NCBI RefSeq assembly: GCF_900109655.1
Contig: NZ_FOAT01000001.1
Span: forward strand, 1 to 64,000
Direction: 5' to 3'
DNA length: 64,000 nucleotides
DNA from: Hominimerdicola alba
GTDB taxonomy: Bacteria > Bacillota > Clostridia > Oscillospirales > Ruminococcaceae
Shown piece by piece: positions 41,836 through 50,671 of this stretch. A program made the translations under genes and the position numbers. A model generated the notes under the pieces. It was given only the letters and a program-made list of their open reading frames with translations. It was not told where the DNA came from and made no database searches. The stretch's first letter is position 1, and every line of letters starts with the position of its first letter.

Positions 41836-43449
41836 TTAGAGCTTAGGACCAGCAGCAACCAGAGCCTTACCAGCCTCGTTGCCCTCGTACTTGGAGAAGT
41901 TCTTGATGAATCTGTTAGCCAGATCCTTTGCCTTCTCTTCCCACTCAGAAGCATTTGCATATGTATCTCTGGGATCCAGGATACCGGAGTCAACGCCGGG
42001 CAGCTCGGTAGGAACTTCAAAATCAAAGAAGGGGATCTTCTTGGTAGGAGCCTTCAGAACATCGCCGTTCAGGATAGCATCGATGATACCACGGGTATCC
42101 TTGATGGAGATTCTCTTTCCAGTGCCGTTCCAGCCTGTGTTAACCAGGTATGCCTTAGCACCGCTCTTCTCCATCTTCTTAACGAGCTCTTCAGCATACT
42201 TTGTAGGATGCAGCTCGAGGAATGCCTGACCGAAGCAAGCAGAGAATGTAGGAGTAGGCTCAGTGATACCGCGCTCAGTACCAGCCAGCTTTGCAGTGAA
42301 TCCAGACAGGAAGTAGTACTTGGTCTGCTCAGCAGTCAGGATAGAAACAGGAGGCAGTACGCCGAAAGCATCAGCAGAGAGGAAGATCACGTTTTCAGCC
42401 GCAGGACCTGCGGAAACGCCGTTTACCTCGGAAGCGATGTTGTTGATGTGATCGATAGGATAAGATACACGAGTGTTCTCAGTTACGGACTTATCATCGA
42501 AGTCGATCTTGCCGTTAGCATCAACAGTTACGTTCTCCAGCAGAGCATCTCTCTTGATTGCGTTGTAGATGTCAGGCTCAGATTCCTTATCAAGGCCGAT
42601 AACCTTTGCATAGCAGCCGCCCTCGAAGTTGAATACGCCGTTGTCGTCCCAACCGTGCTCATCGTCACCGATAAGTCTTCTCTTAGGATCGGTAGACAGA
42701 GTTGTCTTACCGGTACCGGAAAGACCGAAGAAGATAGCAGTGTGCTTGCCGTCCATATCGCAGTTAGCGGAGCAGTGCATGGAAGCGATGCCCTTGAGAG
42801 GCAGATAGTAGTTCATCATAGAGAACATACCCTTCTTCATCTCACCGCCGTACCATGTGTTGATGATAACCTGCTCACGGCTTGTGATGTTGAATACAAC
42901 AGCTGTCTCAGAATTAAGACCCAGCTCCTTGTAGTTCTCAACCTTTGCCTTGGAAGCGTTGTATACAACGAAATCAGGCTCAAAGTTCTCGAGCTCCTCA
43001 GCTGTGGGCTTGATGAACATATTTTCGATAAAGTGTGCCTGCCATGCCACCTCAACGATGAAACGAACAGCCATTCTTGTGTCCTTGTTAGCGCCGCAGA
43101 AAGCATCAACTACGAACAGCTTCTTGTTGCAGAGCTCTTCAACAGCGATCTTCTTAACAGCCTCCCAAGTCTCCTGAGAAGCAGCGTGGTTGTCGTTCTT
43201 GTACTCGTCAGTTGTCCACCAAACGGTGTCCTTGGAGTTCTCATCCATAACGATGAACTTATCCTTAGGTGAACGACCGGTGTAGATACCTGTCATAACG
43301 TTTACAGCGCCCAGTTCGGTCTCCTGTCCAACCTCGAAACCTTCAAGACCTGCCTTGGTCTCCTCCTTGAAGAGCTCTTCATAGGAAGGGTTGCGGATGA
43401 TCTCAACTGAACCGGTAATGCCATACTTTGTAAGATCAAGATTTGCCAT
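41836..43449 (-). CDS. pckA: ATP-dependent phosphoenolpyruvate carboxykinase
   Basis: 537 residues, full length. It interconverts oxaloacetate and PEP. In anaerobic fibre degraders it usually runs toward oxaloacetate, fixing CO2 and saving ATP on the way to succinate, or supports gluconeogenesis. [14 protein letters not shown], the kinase-1a P-loop GLSGTGKTT (about 242), [21 protein letters not shown] and [11 protein letters not shown] are intact. The ATG at 43449 has GGAGG eight bases upstream. A long leader with a perfect 12-bp palindrome lies between promoter and gene. Confidence 0.97.
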   Translation of the reverse strand: MANLDLTKYGITGSVEIIRNPSYEELFKEETKAGLEGFEVGQETELGAVNVMTGIYTGRSPKDKFIVMDENSKDTVWWTTDEYKNDNHAASQETWEAVKKIAVEELCNKKLFVVDAFCGANKDTRMAVRFIVEVAWQAHFIENMFIKPTAEELENFEPDFVVYNASKAKVENYKELGLNSETAVVFNITSREQVIINTWYGGEMKKGMFSMMNYYLPLKGIASMHCSANCDMDGKHTAIFFGLSGTGKTTLSTDPKRRLIGDDEHGWDDNGVFNFEGGCYAKVIGLDKESEPDIYNAIKRDALLENVTVDANGKIDFDDKSVTENTRVSYPIDHINNIASEVNGVSAGPAAENVIFLSADAFGVLPPVSILTAEQTKYYFLSGFTAKLAGTERGITEPTPTFSACFGQAFLELHPTKYAEELVKKMEKSGAKAYLVNTGWNGTGKRISIKDTRGIIDAILNGDVLKAPTKKIPFFDFEVPTELPGVDSGILDPRDTYANASEWEEKAKDLANRFIKNFSKYEGNEAGKALVAAGPKL

Positions 43450-43510
43450 TTTATTTTCCTCCTTAAAATAATTAACTGTATAATTGAGCACGAAAACTGT
43501 TGTATTGACA

Positions 43511-43522
43511 ACAATATATTGT
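43511..43522. promoter_or_regulatory. 12-bp palindrome in the pckA leader
   Basis: ACAATATATTGT is a perfect palindrome about 17 bases downstream of the -10 box, near +10 to +21 of the expected transcript. Position and symmetry suit an operator; the regulator is unknown. Confidence 0.4.
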
Positions 43523-43538
43523 GGCACTCATTATTTCT

Positions 43539-43566
43539 ATTATACCATATTTTCAGCCTTTGTCAA
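43539..43566 (-). promoter_or_regulatory. pckA promoter
   Basis: Minus strand TTGACA (43561-43566), 16-base spacer, TATAAT (43539-43544) with an upstream TGG (extended -10). Confidence 0.75.
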
Positions 43567-43817
43567 GCATTTTGAAAACATAAGACAAAAATTTAACATT
43601 ATGACAATTTACCATATAAAATCAAGACCATGTTATTTGCATTTTGCAAGTATATTCCGTTGTGTATGCAAAATTTAATACTGATAAACATATAGCTATT
43701 ATAAGGAAAAATGTCGAAATAAGGCTGCTATATACGATGAAAAGTTTGTTTCGCGAAACTTTTGAAACAGTACATCTTTGAATTTGTATTATATCAATCC
43801 TGCAATACCGTTATACT
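43567..43817. other. Gene-free stretch with a GTTTCGCGAAAC palindrome
   Basis: AT-rich DNA between the Imm6-like gene and the pckA promoter, with no plausible gene. It contains a perfect 12-bp palindrome GTTTCGCGAAAC (43749-43760) that can alternatively pair AAAAGTTT with AAACTTTT as an 8-bp hairpin (43741-43764). It could be an operator or a weak terminator of the rnz operon. Confidence 0.4.
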
Positions 43818-44219
43818 TTATAGGCATACCGTATCGCAAAAAATGGTATAACAGTCCTTAGGCTCCGGTTCTTCATTTTTTAGGTAAGCGAAAAAACTGT
43901 CAAGCTTTTCTGCTTGAATCGATTCTATATCTTCAGGGAGATATTTTTGTCCTTTCTCCTGATATTTTGCACATATAATACACATGGATACCGAAAGGAA
44001 CGCCTGCCAGAAAGCTTCTTCAGCCTTGTTGGCAGAATTTTCCGCAAATGTGTAAAGACCATCTTCATCAGTTACGAAGCCATAAAGCTCATTTGCTGTG
44101 TATGTTTTACAGCTGAATCTTTCGATCAACGATCGGCAATAGTCTGCACGGTCTGAGCCTATGATATCTTTTTTAATTTCGGTAATTTTCAATAGGTATC
44201 CTGTCGCATATTCGATCAT
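43818..44219 (-). CDS. Imm6-like protein (tentative)
   Basis: 133 residues, helical, no membrane segment. ELYGFVTDEDGLYTFAEN, then a long helix AFWQAFLSVSMCIICAKYQEKG and YLPEDIESI recall the Imm6 immunity family, whose members have LYxYLEN, a Trp/Ala-rich helix and LPQxIE in this order. The match is from memory and loose. Its ATG overlaps the rnz stop (ATGA), so it is translated with rnz. No toxin is nearby. Confidence 0.55.
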   Translation of the reverse strand: MIEYATGYLLKITEIKKDIIGSDRADYCRSLIERFSCKTYTANELYGFVTDEDGLYTFAENSANKAEEAFWQAFLSVSMCIICAKYQEKGQKYLPEDIESIQAEKLDSFFAYLKNEEPEPKDCYTIFCDTVCL

Positions 44220-45130
44220 AATGTTTTTTTCTCACCGTCTTTGGAAATCAGCACATTCGGGAACAGCTTTTTAAGCTCTTTTTCAAAGTTCTCGGGGTGC
44301 TTTTCTGCGGGACTGTAATGTGTCAGCCATAATTCCTTGACACTAGCTTCTGAAGCCAGTCGGCAGGCATCCTGCATAAGCATATGACCTTTTTCGTTCA
44401 TACTCTGCTTTTTTTCGGCATCGCCGTACATACCCTCGCAGATGAACAGGTCGGAACCCTCAGCAAAGGGGACTATCTCTTTTATGGGAAGAGTATCTGT
44501 CACGTAAGTTACCTTGACAGGTTGACGCTTTTCTCCCGTAACGTCTTCGGGCTGGATAACTCTGCCGTCATCAAGGGTTACAGCTTCACCCGAATGGAGA
44601 ACTCTCCACATTTTTACAGGTATTCCCAGCTCCTGTGCTTTCTCGGGTTGGAAAACAGGTTTCTTTTCCAGCAGCAGGCTGTATCCCAGACATTTTACAC
44701 TGTGCTTTAGTGGCAAAACAGATACTGTCAGCATGGGGTCAATTTTATCCGCGATGAAGCTTGATGGCGTTTTATCGGAAAGAAAATGAAGCCTGAGATC
44801 AAAGGGAAGTCTGCCGCATACAGATATCAGATTTCGTACAACCCGCTCGGCGCTCTCGGGCAAATAGATATCCAGAGGTTCTTCCCTGGAACAGTTTCCC
44901 ATAGAAAGCAGCAGTCCCGGCAGACCTGTCACATGGTCGGCGTGATTGTGGGTAATAAGTATCATCTCGATGCGGCTTATCTTTATATCAGCTGCTGCCA
45001 GCGCCACCTGCATACCCTCGCCGCAGTCGATAAGTATGGCTTTGCCACTGTATTCAATAAAACACCCTGTCAGGAACCTGTTTTTCAGCGGCAGCATGCC
45101 GCCTGTTCCTGCAAGACAAATATCGGGCAT
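44216..45130 (-). CDS. rnz: Ribonuclease Z
   Basis: 304 residues. The tRNA 3'-processing endonuclease of the metallo-beta-lactamase fold: THNHADH (about 62-68) binds two zinc ions, LKHSVKCLGY carries the next His, and VTDTLP and LWLTHYSPA complete the site. The ATG at 45130 has GGAGG eight bases upstream; the ATG at 45136 sits only two bases after it. Its own promoter lies at 45172-45200. It is followed, with a four-base overlap, by the Imm6-like gene. Confidence 0.92.
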   Translation of the reverse strand: MPDICLAGTGGMLPLKNRFLTGCFIEYSGKAILIDCGEGMQVALAAADIKISRIEMILITHNHADHVTGLPGLLLSMGNCSREEPLDIYLPESAERVVRNLISVCGRLPFDLRLHFLSDKTPSSFIADKIDPMLTVSVLPLKHSVKCLGYSLLLEKKPVFQPEKAQELGIPVKMWRVLHSGEAVTLDDGRVIQPEDVTGEKRQPVKVTYVTDTLPIKEIVPFAEGSDLFICEGMYGDAEKKQSMNEKGHMLMQDACRLASEASVKELWLTHYSPAEKHPENFEKELKKLFPNVLISKDGEKKTL

Positions 45131-45171
45131 TTTCATCTCCTCCTGTTCTTTACTTTATATCATACTCTGTT

Positions 45172-45200
45172 ATTATACCATAGCCTACTTCAGAAATCAA
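45172..45200 (-). promoter_or_regulatory. rnz promoter
   Basis: Minus strand TTGATT (45195-45200), 17-base spacer, TATAAT (45172-45177) with an upstream TGG. Confidence 0.65.
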
Positions 45201-45221
45201 TACCGTGAAAAATATTTAGAA

Positions 45222-45257
45222 CAAAAAGATCCCCGCAAAGTCGGGTTACTTTGCGGG
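45222..45257 (-). terminator. Terminator of the GH5 gene
   Basis: Minus strand: a 9-bp stem (CCCGCAAAG and CTTTGCGGG) with an 8-base loop, then GATCTTTTTG. It lies 39 bases past the GH5 stop. Confidence 0.82.
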
Positions 45258-45295
45258 TGATAGAGGAGAAAATTTATGATCTTATCATGCAATGA

Positions 45296-46321
45296 TCAGA
45301 GATAATTTATTAGCTCGTCGATAACGCCTGCCATTCTTTCGTCAGAAAGACCGAAGTCCTTTTCCTTGTAGTTCCATGCGGCTCTGCCAATGCCATACTT
45401 TTTGAATGCTGCGTTGATCTCTTTATACCATTTAAGTATTTCCTTAGGATCAGCTCTGTCGATAACACCGTATTCGCCGCAGTACATAGCAACGTCTCTC
45501 TCTTTGCAGACGCTTATACCGTATGCGAAACGTTTTTCAAAGTAGCTGGGGTCGAAACCGCTGTCGGGAACGTCCAGATAATCCTGTATCCTTGTGAGAC
45601 CTGTAGCCTTTGCAGATTCACGGTAGTCCTTGATATCACCGGGGTAGCCGATGCGGAAATCCTGAGGCATCTCATCTACCCAGTATGCACCCTGATGTGT
45701 GAACATAAATGGGTCATAGCAGTGGAAATTATAAATGATATTATCATCATAAGGCTTATCAAGATCTGCCAGAGCATCTATGGAATTGTTCCAGTAGCTG
45801 CCAAGAACTATCTTAACATCTGGAGAATCCTTGCGTATCACCTTGATAGCTTTTTCAGCGATTTTGTTCCACTTGGGGCTGAGTTCCTTGTCGTTTACTT
45901 CGTTCAGAAGTTCAAAAGCAACTCTGTCAGAAAGCTTGCCGTAGCGCTTTGAAAGTCTTTCCCACCACTTGTAGAATCTTTCCTGGAGGTCTTCGTTATC
46001 GAAAAAGCCCTCCTGACCATCGCCGGAATAGAAAGAATAACCGTAAACCTTGTGAACGTCTATCAGGACATTCAGTTTGTATTCCTTGCACCATTCCAGA
46101 GCCTTGTCAAGGTACTCAAAACCGTCGTTTTTGAGCTCTCCCTCATCGGTCTCAAATATATTGTAATCAATCGGAAGTCTCACGTGGTCGCAGCCCCAGC
46201 TTGCTATCTTTTCAATATCTTTTTTTGTGATGAATGTATCAAGATGTTCTCTGTCATAGCTGCCCTGTGAGAGCCAGCCTCCAAGGTCTACGCCCTTCTG
46301 GTATCCTTCAAATATTTTCAT
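45296..46321 (-). CDS. GH5-family endo-/exo-glucanase, cytoplasmic
   Basis: 341 residues. Clan GH-A barrel: KGVDLGGWLSQGS at the start, HVRLPIDYN, the acid/base Glu in FELLNEVND (about 140), YNFHCYDPFMFTHQG and the nucleophile Glu in YCGEYGV (about 283). There is no signal peptide, cellulose-binding module or dockerin, so unlike most ruminococcal cellulases it acts inside the cell on imported cello- or other beta-oligosaccharides. GGAGGG precedes the start. Its promoter is surrounded by palindromes, so it is probably induced by substrate. Confidence 0.92.
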   Translation of the reverse strand: MKIFEGYQKGVDLGGWLSQGSYDREHLDTFITKKDIEKIASWGCDHVRLPIDYNIFETDEGELKNDGFEYLDKALEWCKEYKLNVLIDVHKVYGYSFYSGDGQEGFFDNEDLQERFYKWWERLSKRYGKLSDRVAFELLNEVNDKELSPKWNKIAEKAIKVIRKDSPDVKIVLGSYWNNSIDALADLDKPYDDNIIYNFHCYDPFMFTHQGAYWVDEMPQDFRIGYPGDIKDYRESAKATGLTRIQDYLDVPDSGFDPSYFEKRFAYGISVCKERDVAMYCGEYGVIDRADPKEILKWYKEINAAFKKYGIGRAAWNYKEKDFGLSDERMAGVIDELINYL

Positions 46322-46332
46322 ATAAGCCCTCC

Positions 46333-46428
46333 ATCCTAATGTTATTTAGTTTTATCCTAATCATTTCTTAATGTTAGGATAACATATTTTCCTTTTTTAT
46401 AATACCACATTTATAACATTAATGTCAA
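46333..46428 (-). promoter_or_regulatory. GH5 promoter with palindromic operators
   Basis: Minus strand TTGACA (46423-46428), 18-base spacer, TATTAT (46399-46404) with an upstream TG. ACATTAATGT (46416-46425, perfect palindrome) overlaps the -35. ATGTTA-GGA-TAACAT (46371-46385, perfect interrupted palindrome) lies just past the start site. ATCCTAA recurs at 46333 and 46354, the latter pairing with TTAGGATAA at 46374. These look like binding sites for a sugar-responsive repressor. Confidence 0.6.
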
Positions 46429-46505
46429 TACTTTAATTGTATTGGATATATTATTTTGATAAGATTTTTATCTATCATTATATATCGATTTGAACTAATA
46501 ATTTT

Positions 46506-46565
46506 ATCGTGATTTAGTTTATTATAACAATTGACCTTGACAAATGAATCACGATTTAGTATAAT
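46506..46565 (+). promoter_or_regulatory. Promoter and inverted operator of the flavin reductase gene
   Basis: TTGACA (46537-46542), 17-base spacer, TATAAT (46560-46565). ATCGTGATT (46506-46514) and its inverted copy AATCACGAT (46547-46555, inside the spacer) are 41 bases apart centre to centre, about four helical turns. Each is followed by a TTAGT-like tract. Confidence 0.55.
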
Positions 46566-46613
46566 GTCAATAATGAGATTTTTCATATACTATATTAAAA
46601 GGAGCTGTTTATT

Positions 46614-47171
46614 ATGAAAGTTGATGTTGAAAAGAGTTTTGTTACTCCACTGCCTGTTTTTATTATCGCTACCTATAGTCCCGAGGGCATTCCCAATGCC
46701 ATGAATGCTGCGTGGGTCGGTCAGGTTGGCAGAGATATGATATCCATAAGTCTCGGCAACCATCCCAGTACCGAAAATATCAAGCGCAACCGAGCTTTCA
46801 CGGTAAGTTATGCCACTAAGAAATACACTGCTGAATGTGATTATGTGGGTATAGTCTCTTTCAATAAAGAGCCCGAGAAGCTAAAAAAGGCTGGCTTTAC
46901 CGTTACACCTTCAAGAAAGGTAAATGCACCCATCATCGATCAACTTCCTGTTGCTATCGAATGTGAAGTTGTAGACATCATGCAGGAGTACGGTGAGACC
47001 AGAGTTACCGCAAAGATAGTCGGCATGGTGGCAGATGATTCCGTGCTGACCGTTGGAAAAGTCGATCTTACCAAGCTTCAGCCGATAATGTATGATTCCT
47101 CTTCCAAAACATATAGACTTATCGGTGAAAATGTGGGCGGTGCTTGGAACGCAGGCAAGAGATTCATGTAA
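46614..47171 (+). CDS. Flavin reductase-family (flavoredoxin) protein
   Basis: 185 residues. An FMN-binding split-barrel protein: LPVFIIATYSPEGIPNAMNAAWVGQVG, given as a landmark region in two parts (residues about 14-40), then ISLGNHPSTENIKRNRAFTVSYA. Members pass electrons between a pyridine nucleotide or ferredoxin and other redox proteins. AAAAGGAG precedes the start. Monocistronic, with a promoter that carries an inverted operator and a terminator after it, so it is probably regulated by redox or substrate. Confidence 0.9.
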   Translation: MKVDVEKSFVTPLPVFIIATYSPEGIPNAMNAAWVGQVGRDMISISLGNHPSTENIKRNRAFTVSYATKKYTAECDYVGIVSFNKEPEKLKKAGFTVTPSRKVNAPIIDQLPVAIECEVVDIMQEYGETRVTAKIVGMVADDSVLTVGKVDLTKLQPIMYDSSSKTYRLIGENVGGAWNAGKRFM

Positions 47172-47180
47172 TGATCTATA

Positions 47181-47220
47181 CCGCGGCAGATGCTTTTCTG
47201 CTGCGGTTTCATTGTTTTAA
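47181..47220 (+). terminator. Terminator of the flavin reductase gene
   Basis: A 9-bp stem (CCGCGGCAG and CTGCTGCGG, one G-U pair) with an 8-base loop, then TTTCATTGTTTT. Confidence 0.75.
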
Positions 47221-47259
47221 GAACTCTTTTTTCTTCTGTAAAAATATGCCGGTCAACGG

Positions 47260-47288
47260 TTGAATTTATTCATTTACAGTGATATAAT
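47260..47288 (+). promoter_or_regulatory. Promoter before the 47308 gene
   Basis: TTGAAT (47260-47265), 17-base spacer, TATAAT (47283-47288). The start codon is 20 bases downstream. Confidence 0.55.
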
Positions 47289-47307
47289 TATAAGAAAGGC
47301 TGATATT

Positions 47308-47598
47308 ATGAGAGAACGCATCAGGAGCTATACCGATATCGTCAGTTTCGATGATGACGGTATAACTTTTTCTTCGGGTGACAGGATAGTTTACTCCGAA
47401 TGCGGGGAGGACAGCTGTGTAGCTGAGCGGGATATATGCGCTAAACCGCCTTATTTTGAGTTTTATACCTCGGACAGACACACAAAGGTCGTTTTCGACA
47501 GAACTGGTCTGCTGAGCAAAACAGTTAATGAGCGCGAGTTTTTAAAACTTCAGTCTATCATTAGTGAGGCAGGCTATAAGAGCTATGACCTCAGCTGA
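47308..47598 (+). CDS. Hypothetical protein upstream of fbp
   Basis: 96 residues, soluble, predicted beta-rich first half (TDIVSFDDDGITFSSGDRIVY) and a C-terminal helix (NEREFLKLQSIISEAG). No family recognised. AAAGG lies eight bases before the ATG at 47308. It ends 34 bases before fbp with no terminator, so the two are probably co-transcribed. Confidence 0.7.
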   Translation: MRERIRSYTDIVSFDDDGITFSSGDRIVYSECGEDSCVAERDICAKPPYFEFYTSDRHTKVVFDRTGLLSKTVNEREFLKLQSIISEAGYKSYDLS

Positions 47599-47632
47599 TG
47601 ACCCGAATAATCCTTAAGAAAGTGTGACATAA

Positions 47633-49582
47633 ATGGACAAGAAATACTTACAGCTCCTGTCCAAGGAGTTCCCAAATATAGACAGTGCCGCCAGTGAGAT
47701 AGTCAATCTTTCGGCTATACGCTGTCTGCCCAAAGGCACAGAATACTTTTTCAGTGATATGCATGGTGAGTACGAAGCTTTTCTGCATATGCTCAAAAGT
47801 GCTTCTGGCATGATAAAGATCAAAATAGACCTCACTCTCGGAAAAACTGTATCTTCCGCTGAAAGAGAGGCTCTTGCCGCCCTTATCTACTATCCCGACA
47901 AGGAGCAGAAGCGCCTTAAAAAAGCAGGACTTCTCACCGATGAGTGGCGCAGTCTGACTATATACCGTCTTATAATCGTGCTTGAAGCTGTTTCAGCAAA
48001 GTACACACGTTCCCGCGTGAGAAACAGTATCCCTCAGGATATGGTCTATATCCTCGATGAACTACTCAATGTCACCGATGATATTGTTAAGGATTATTAC
48101 TACGACGAGATAATCACCACGATCCTTGATACAGGCATAGCCGACCATTTCATCAAGGAACTCTGCAAGGTGATACAGTCCCTTGCGATAGACAGCCTGC
48201 ACATTATCGGTGATATCTTCGATAGAGGTCCACGCGCAGATATCATCGTGGATGAACTGATGAAGATGCACGATGTTGATATACAGTGGGGTAATCACGA
48301 TATTTCATGGATGGGTGCGGCTTCGGGCAATAGAGCGCTGATAGCCAATGTTATCCGCATTTCCATGAGGTATAACAATTTTGATATCCTTGAAGACGGC
48401 TACGGTCTGAATCTCCGAGCCCTTGCGGTTTTTGCTGGCGAAGTCTACAAGGACGACCCCTGCACAATCTTTATGCCCCATACTCTTGATGATAATATTT
48501 ATGACCCTGTGGATACCGATCTTGTTGCGAAAATGCACAAGGCGATAACAATCATACAGCTTAAGCTTGAAAGTCAGCTGATAAAACGTCACCCTGAATG
48601 GGATATGGATGACCGCGATTTGTTCAGCAATATCGACCCCGAAAACGGCACAGTTAAGCTTAACGGAAAGACCTATGAACTTCTCGACAAGAATTTCCCC
48701 ACAGTCAACAAGGATGATCCTCTCGCCCTGACCGATGCGGAAAACGAGCTTATGACCGTCCTTGCGAATTCCTTTATGCACAGTGAAAAGCTCGCCGACC
48801 ATATGCGTTTTCTGTATACCAACGGTTCAATGTACAACACCATCAATGGCAATCTGCTTTTCCACGGCTGTATCCCTCTTGATGATAAGGGTGAACTGCT
48901 TTCCGTAAAGATAGAGGGCGAAGAATATTCGGGCAAGGCACTTCTTGATAAGCTGGACGAAGTTGCTAACAAGGCATATTATCTTCATAGCGGTGAAGAA
49001 AAGGAGAACTCTGCCGACCTGCTGTGGTATCTGTGGTGCGGACCTCGTTCGCCCCTTTATGGCAAGGACAAGATGGCATTCTTTGAAAGATATTTCATAG
49101 ACGACAAATCTCTTCACACCGAGAATTATAACCCTTATTATCAGTTCTCCGAGAACGCTGATGTCTGCATGAGAATACTTGAAATGTTCGGGATAGATCC
49201 TGAAAGGGGACATATCATCAACGGTCATGTGCCTGTGAAGATAAAGAACGGCGAAAGTCCTGTAAAGGCGGGCGGAAAGCTGTTTGTCATTGACGGCGGT
49301 ATCTCAAAGGCTTATCAGAAAGCTACAGGAATCGCGGGCTACACACTTATTTGCGACAGCCACAGCCTTAATCTTGCCGAGCATAAGCCATTTATAGCAG
49401 GTGAGAGCGAACACACTCCGATTCTTCATCTTGTGGAGCGTTTCGATCATCGTGCGAACATCTGCGATACCGACAGGGGCGAGGAACTACTTGCCAAGAT
49501 AAATGATCTCCGCGAACTGCTGAAAGCTTACCGCTCGGGTATCATCAAGCAGAAAAAGGATATCGACAGAAGAACATTGTGA
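47633..49582 (+). CDS. fbp: Class III fructose-1,6-bisphosphatase
   Basis: 649 residues, full length for the Firmicutes-type enzyme (PF06874). It hydrolyses fructose 1,6-bisphosphate to fructose 6-phosphate in gluconeogenesis. The metallophosphatase motifs are FFSDMHGEYEAF (about 40), IIGDIFDRGPRAD (about 195) and QWGNHDISWMGAA (about 220), followed by INGHVPVKIKNGESPVKAGG. The SD is weak (AAGAAAG). With pckA in the same window it supports active gluconeogenesis, useful for a cell that grows on fermentation intermediates. PEP usually stimulates this class. Confidence 0.96.
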   Translation: MDKKYLQLLSKEFPNIDSAASEIVNLSAIRCLPKGTEYFFSDMHGEYEAFLHMLKSASGMIKIKIDLTLGKTVSSAEREALAALIYYPDKEQKRLKKAGLLTDEWRSLTIYRLIIVLEAVSAKYTRSRVRNSIPQDMVYILDELLNVTDDIVKDYYYDEIITTILDTGIADHFIKELCKVIQSLAIDSLHIIGDIFDRGPRADIIVDELMKMHDVDIQWGNHDISWMGAASGNRALIANVIRISMRYNNFDILEDGYGLNLRALAVFAGEVYKDDPCTIFMPHTLDDNIYDPVDTDLVAKMHKAITIIQLKLESQLIKRHPEWDMDDRDLFSNIDPENGTVKLNGKTYELLDKNFPTVNKDDPLALTDAENELMTVLANSFMHSEKLADHMRFLYTNGSMYNTINGNLLFHGCIPLDDKGELLSVKIEGEEYSGKALLDKLDEVANKAYYLHSGEEKENSADLLWYLWCGPRSPLYGKDKMAFFERYFIDDKSLHTENYNPYYQFSENADVCMRILEMFGIDPERGHIINGHVPVKIKNGESPVKAGGKLFVIDGGISKAYQKATGIAGYTLICDSHSLNLAEHKPFIAGESEHTPILHLVERFDHRANICDTDRGEELLAKINDLRELLKAYRSGIIKQKKDIDRRTL

Positions 49583-49585
49583 CGT

Positions 49586-49610
49586 ATACTATTATAATAT
49601 ATAATAGTAT
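49586..49610 (+). repeat. 11-bp AT-rich inverted repeat after fbp
   Basis: ATACTATTATA and TATAATAGTAT arms with a 3-base centre, beginning four bases after the fbp stop. No T-run follows, so it is a poor terminator. It also contains -10-like TATAAT and may be the promoter region of the next gene. Confidence 0.5.
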
Positions 49611-49634
49611 ATTGCTATAAATATGTGGTGCAAT

Positions 49635-50183
49635 ATGACAAAGAAGAAAAAAATAACTATCATTATTTCGGCTTTACTGGTGGTATGTGTGTTTACGGTA
49701 TTTTTTGTTCTAACAAGAAATGTATACTGGCATAACAAGTATTTTAATAAAGATCTCCCCAATAAGACCGACGCAGAATATCTGGGTGTCTGGGACACAA
49801 GATTTCTGATAGATTTTAATAATGAAGAGATCAGAAATCTCGGGATAGAGATAATTAATGAATCATTCAGGCTCAATGGAGAAATCAGCGATGAACTTAA
49901 AGATATAATTCCCGCTCAGATCTTTGAATATATAAATCCACGTGATTTTTTATCAAACGAAGAGTACGAGATGACCGATGAAGATTTTGATCTTGAAGAA
50001 ACTGCTGTTTTGAGATTTAAGAATAAAGCAATTTTCTTCTACGGATATAGCTATAAAGCAAATTATATCAAAGATGGTAAAATGCAAAACTGTGGAAAAG
50101 GATATGAAGGTGTTCCTGACAGGTTGTATATGGAATACATAAATGATCAATGGACAGTAGTATCTTCATATTCGGTAGCGTAG
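49635..50183 (+). CDS. Membrane-anchored hypothetical protein
   Basis: 182 residues. A basic N-terminus (MTKKKK) and one membrane segment (about 6-28) anchor an acidic domain of about 150 residues outside the cell. Landmarks are YLGVWDTRFLIDF and EETAVLRFKNKAIFFYGYSY. No lipobox and no recognised family. The ATG at 49635 has GTGGTG upstream; the in-frame ATG at 49623 has none. No known partner. Confidence 0.68.
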   Translation: MTKKKKITIIISALLVVCVFTVFFVLTRNVYWHNKYFNKDLPNKTDAEYLGVWDTRFLIDFNNEEIRNLGIEIINESFRLNGEISDELKDIIPAQIFEYINPRDFLSNEEYEMTDEDFDLEETAVLRFKNKAIFFYGYSYKANYIKDGKMQNCGKGYEGVPDRLYMEYINDQWTVVSSYSVA

Positions 50184-50230
50184 CCTATCTGCGCTTCTGC
50201 TGATATAATTTATAGTGGTATGATTTTATG

Positions 50231-50260
50231 ACCGACTTCGTAACTTGCGGGGTCGGTTTT
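50231..50260 (+). terminator. Terminator of the 49635 gene
   Basis: A 6-bp stem (ACCGAC and GTCGGT) with a 15-base loop, then TTTACGTTTT. Weak to moderate. Confidence 0.5.
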
Positions 50261-50270
50261 ACGTTTTGTG

Positions 50271-50299
50271 TTGAATTTTGTAAAAAAATATGTTATAAT
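50271..50299 (+). promoter_or_regulatory. Promoter of the rarA group
   Basis: TTGAAT (50271-50276), 17-base spacer, TATAAT (50294-50299). Confidence 0.6.
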
Positions 50300-50369
50300 A
50301 TGTTTCGGCGGAATTGTCATAAAAAGGCATTGATCGCATATTTTCAGAATAAGGCGGGGAGGTCTTAAA

Positions 50370-50660
50370 ATGGAAGAGCTGATAAAGCAGTTTCTTGAAG
50401 ACGAGGTCACCGATCTGACCTATAACGAATTGTGGCATTTTGTCAAGTCGAATGCTATACTTCAAGGTTCATTCGAGGGTCAGAACCATATAGTGATGAA
50501 GATATCCTCGGGTCAGTTTATAATATACCGCGTGAATATCGGTGTGGAAAATACAAAGTATCAGCCTGCGGTCATGGTGGCTAGGAATTATCTGCTGAAA
50601 AAGATAAACAGCCGAGCTTATGAACTGAAACTGCCTGATATCCAGAATGTTTTTGATTAG
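50370..50660 (+). CDS. Hypothetical protein upstream of rarA
   Basis: 96 residues, soluble. DLTYNELWHFVKSNAILQ is helical; SFEGQNHIVMKISSGQFIIYRVN is beta. No family recognised. GGGGAGG lies before the start. It ends 11 bases before rarA and is therefore in its operon; a role in recombination is possible only by context. Confidence 0.7.
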   Translation: MEELIKQFLEDEVTDLTYNELWHFVKSNAILQGSFEGQNHIVMKISSGQFIIYRVNIGVENTKYQPAVMVARNYLLKKINSRAYELKLPDIQNVFD

Positions 50661-50671
50661 GAGAATGAATA

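Noticed and set aside
42208-43272. A 354-codon open frame on the plus strand opposite pckA
   Set aside because: Antisense shadow of a complete, conserved enzyme gene; no SD and no recognisable domain.
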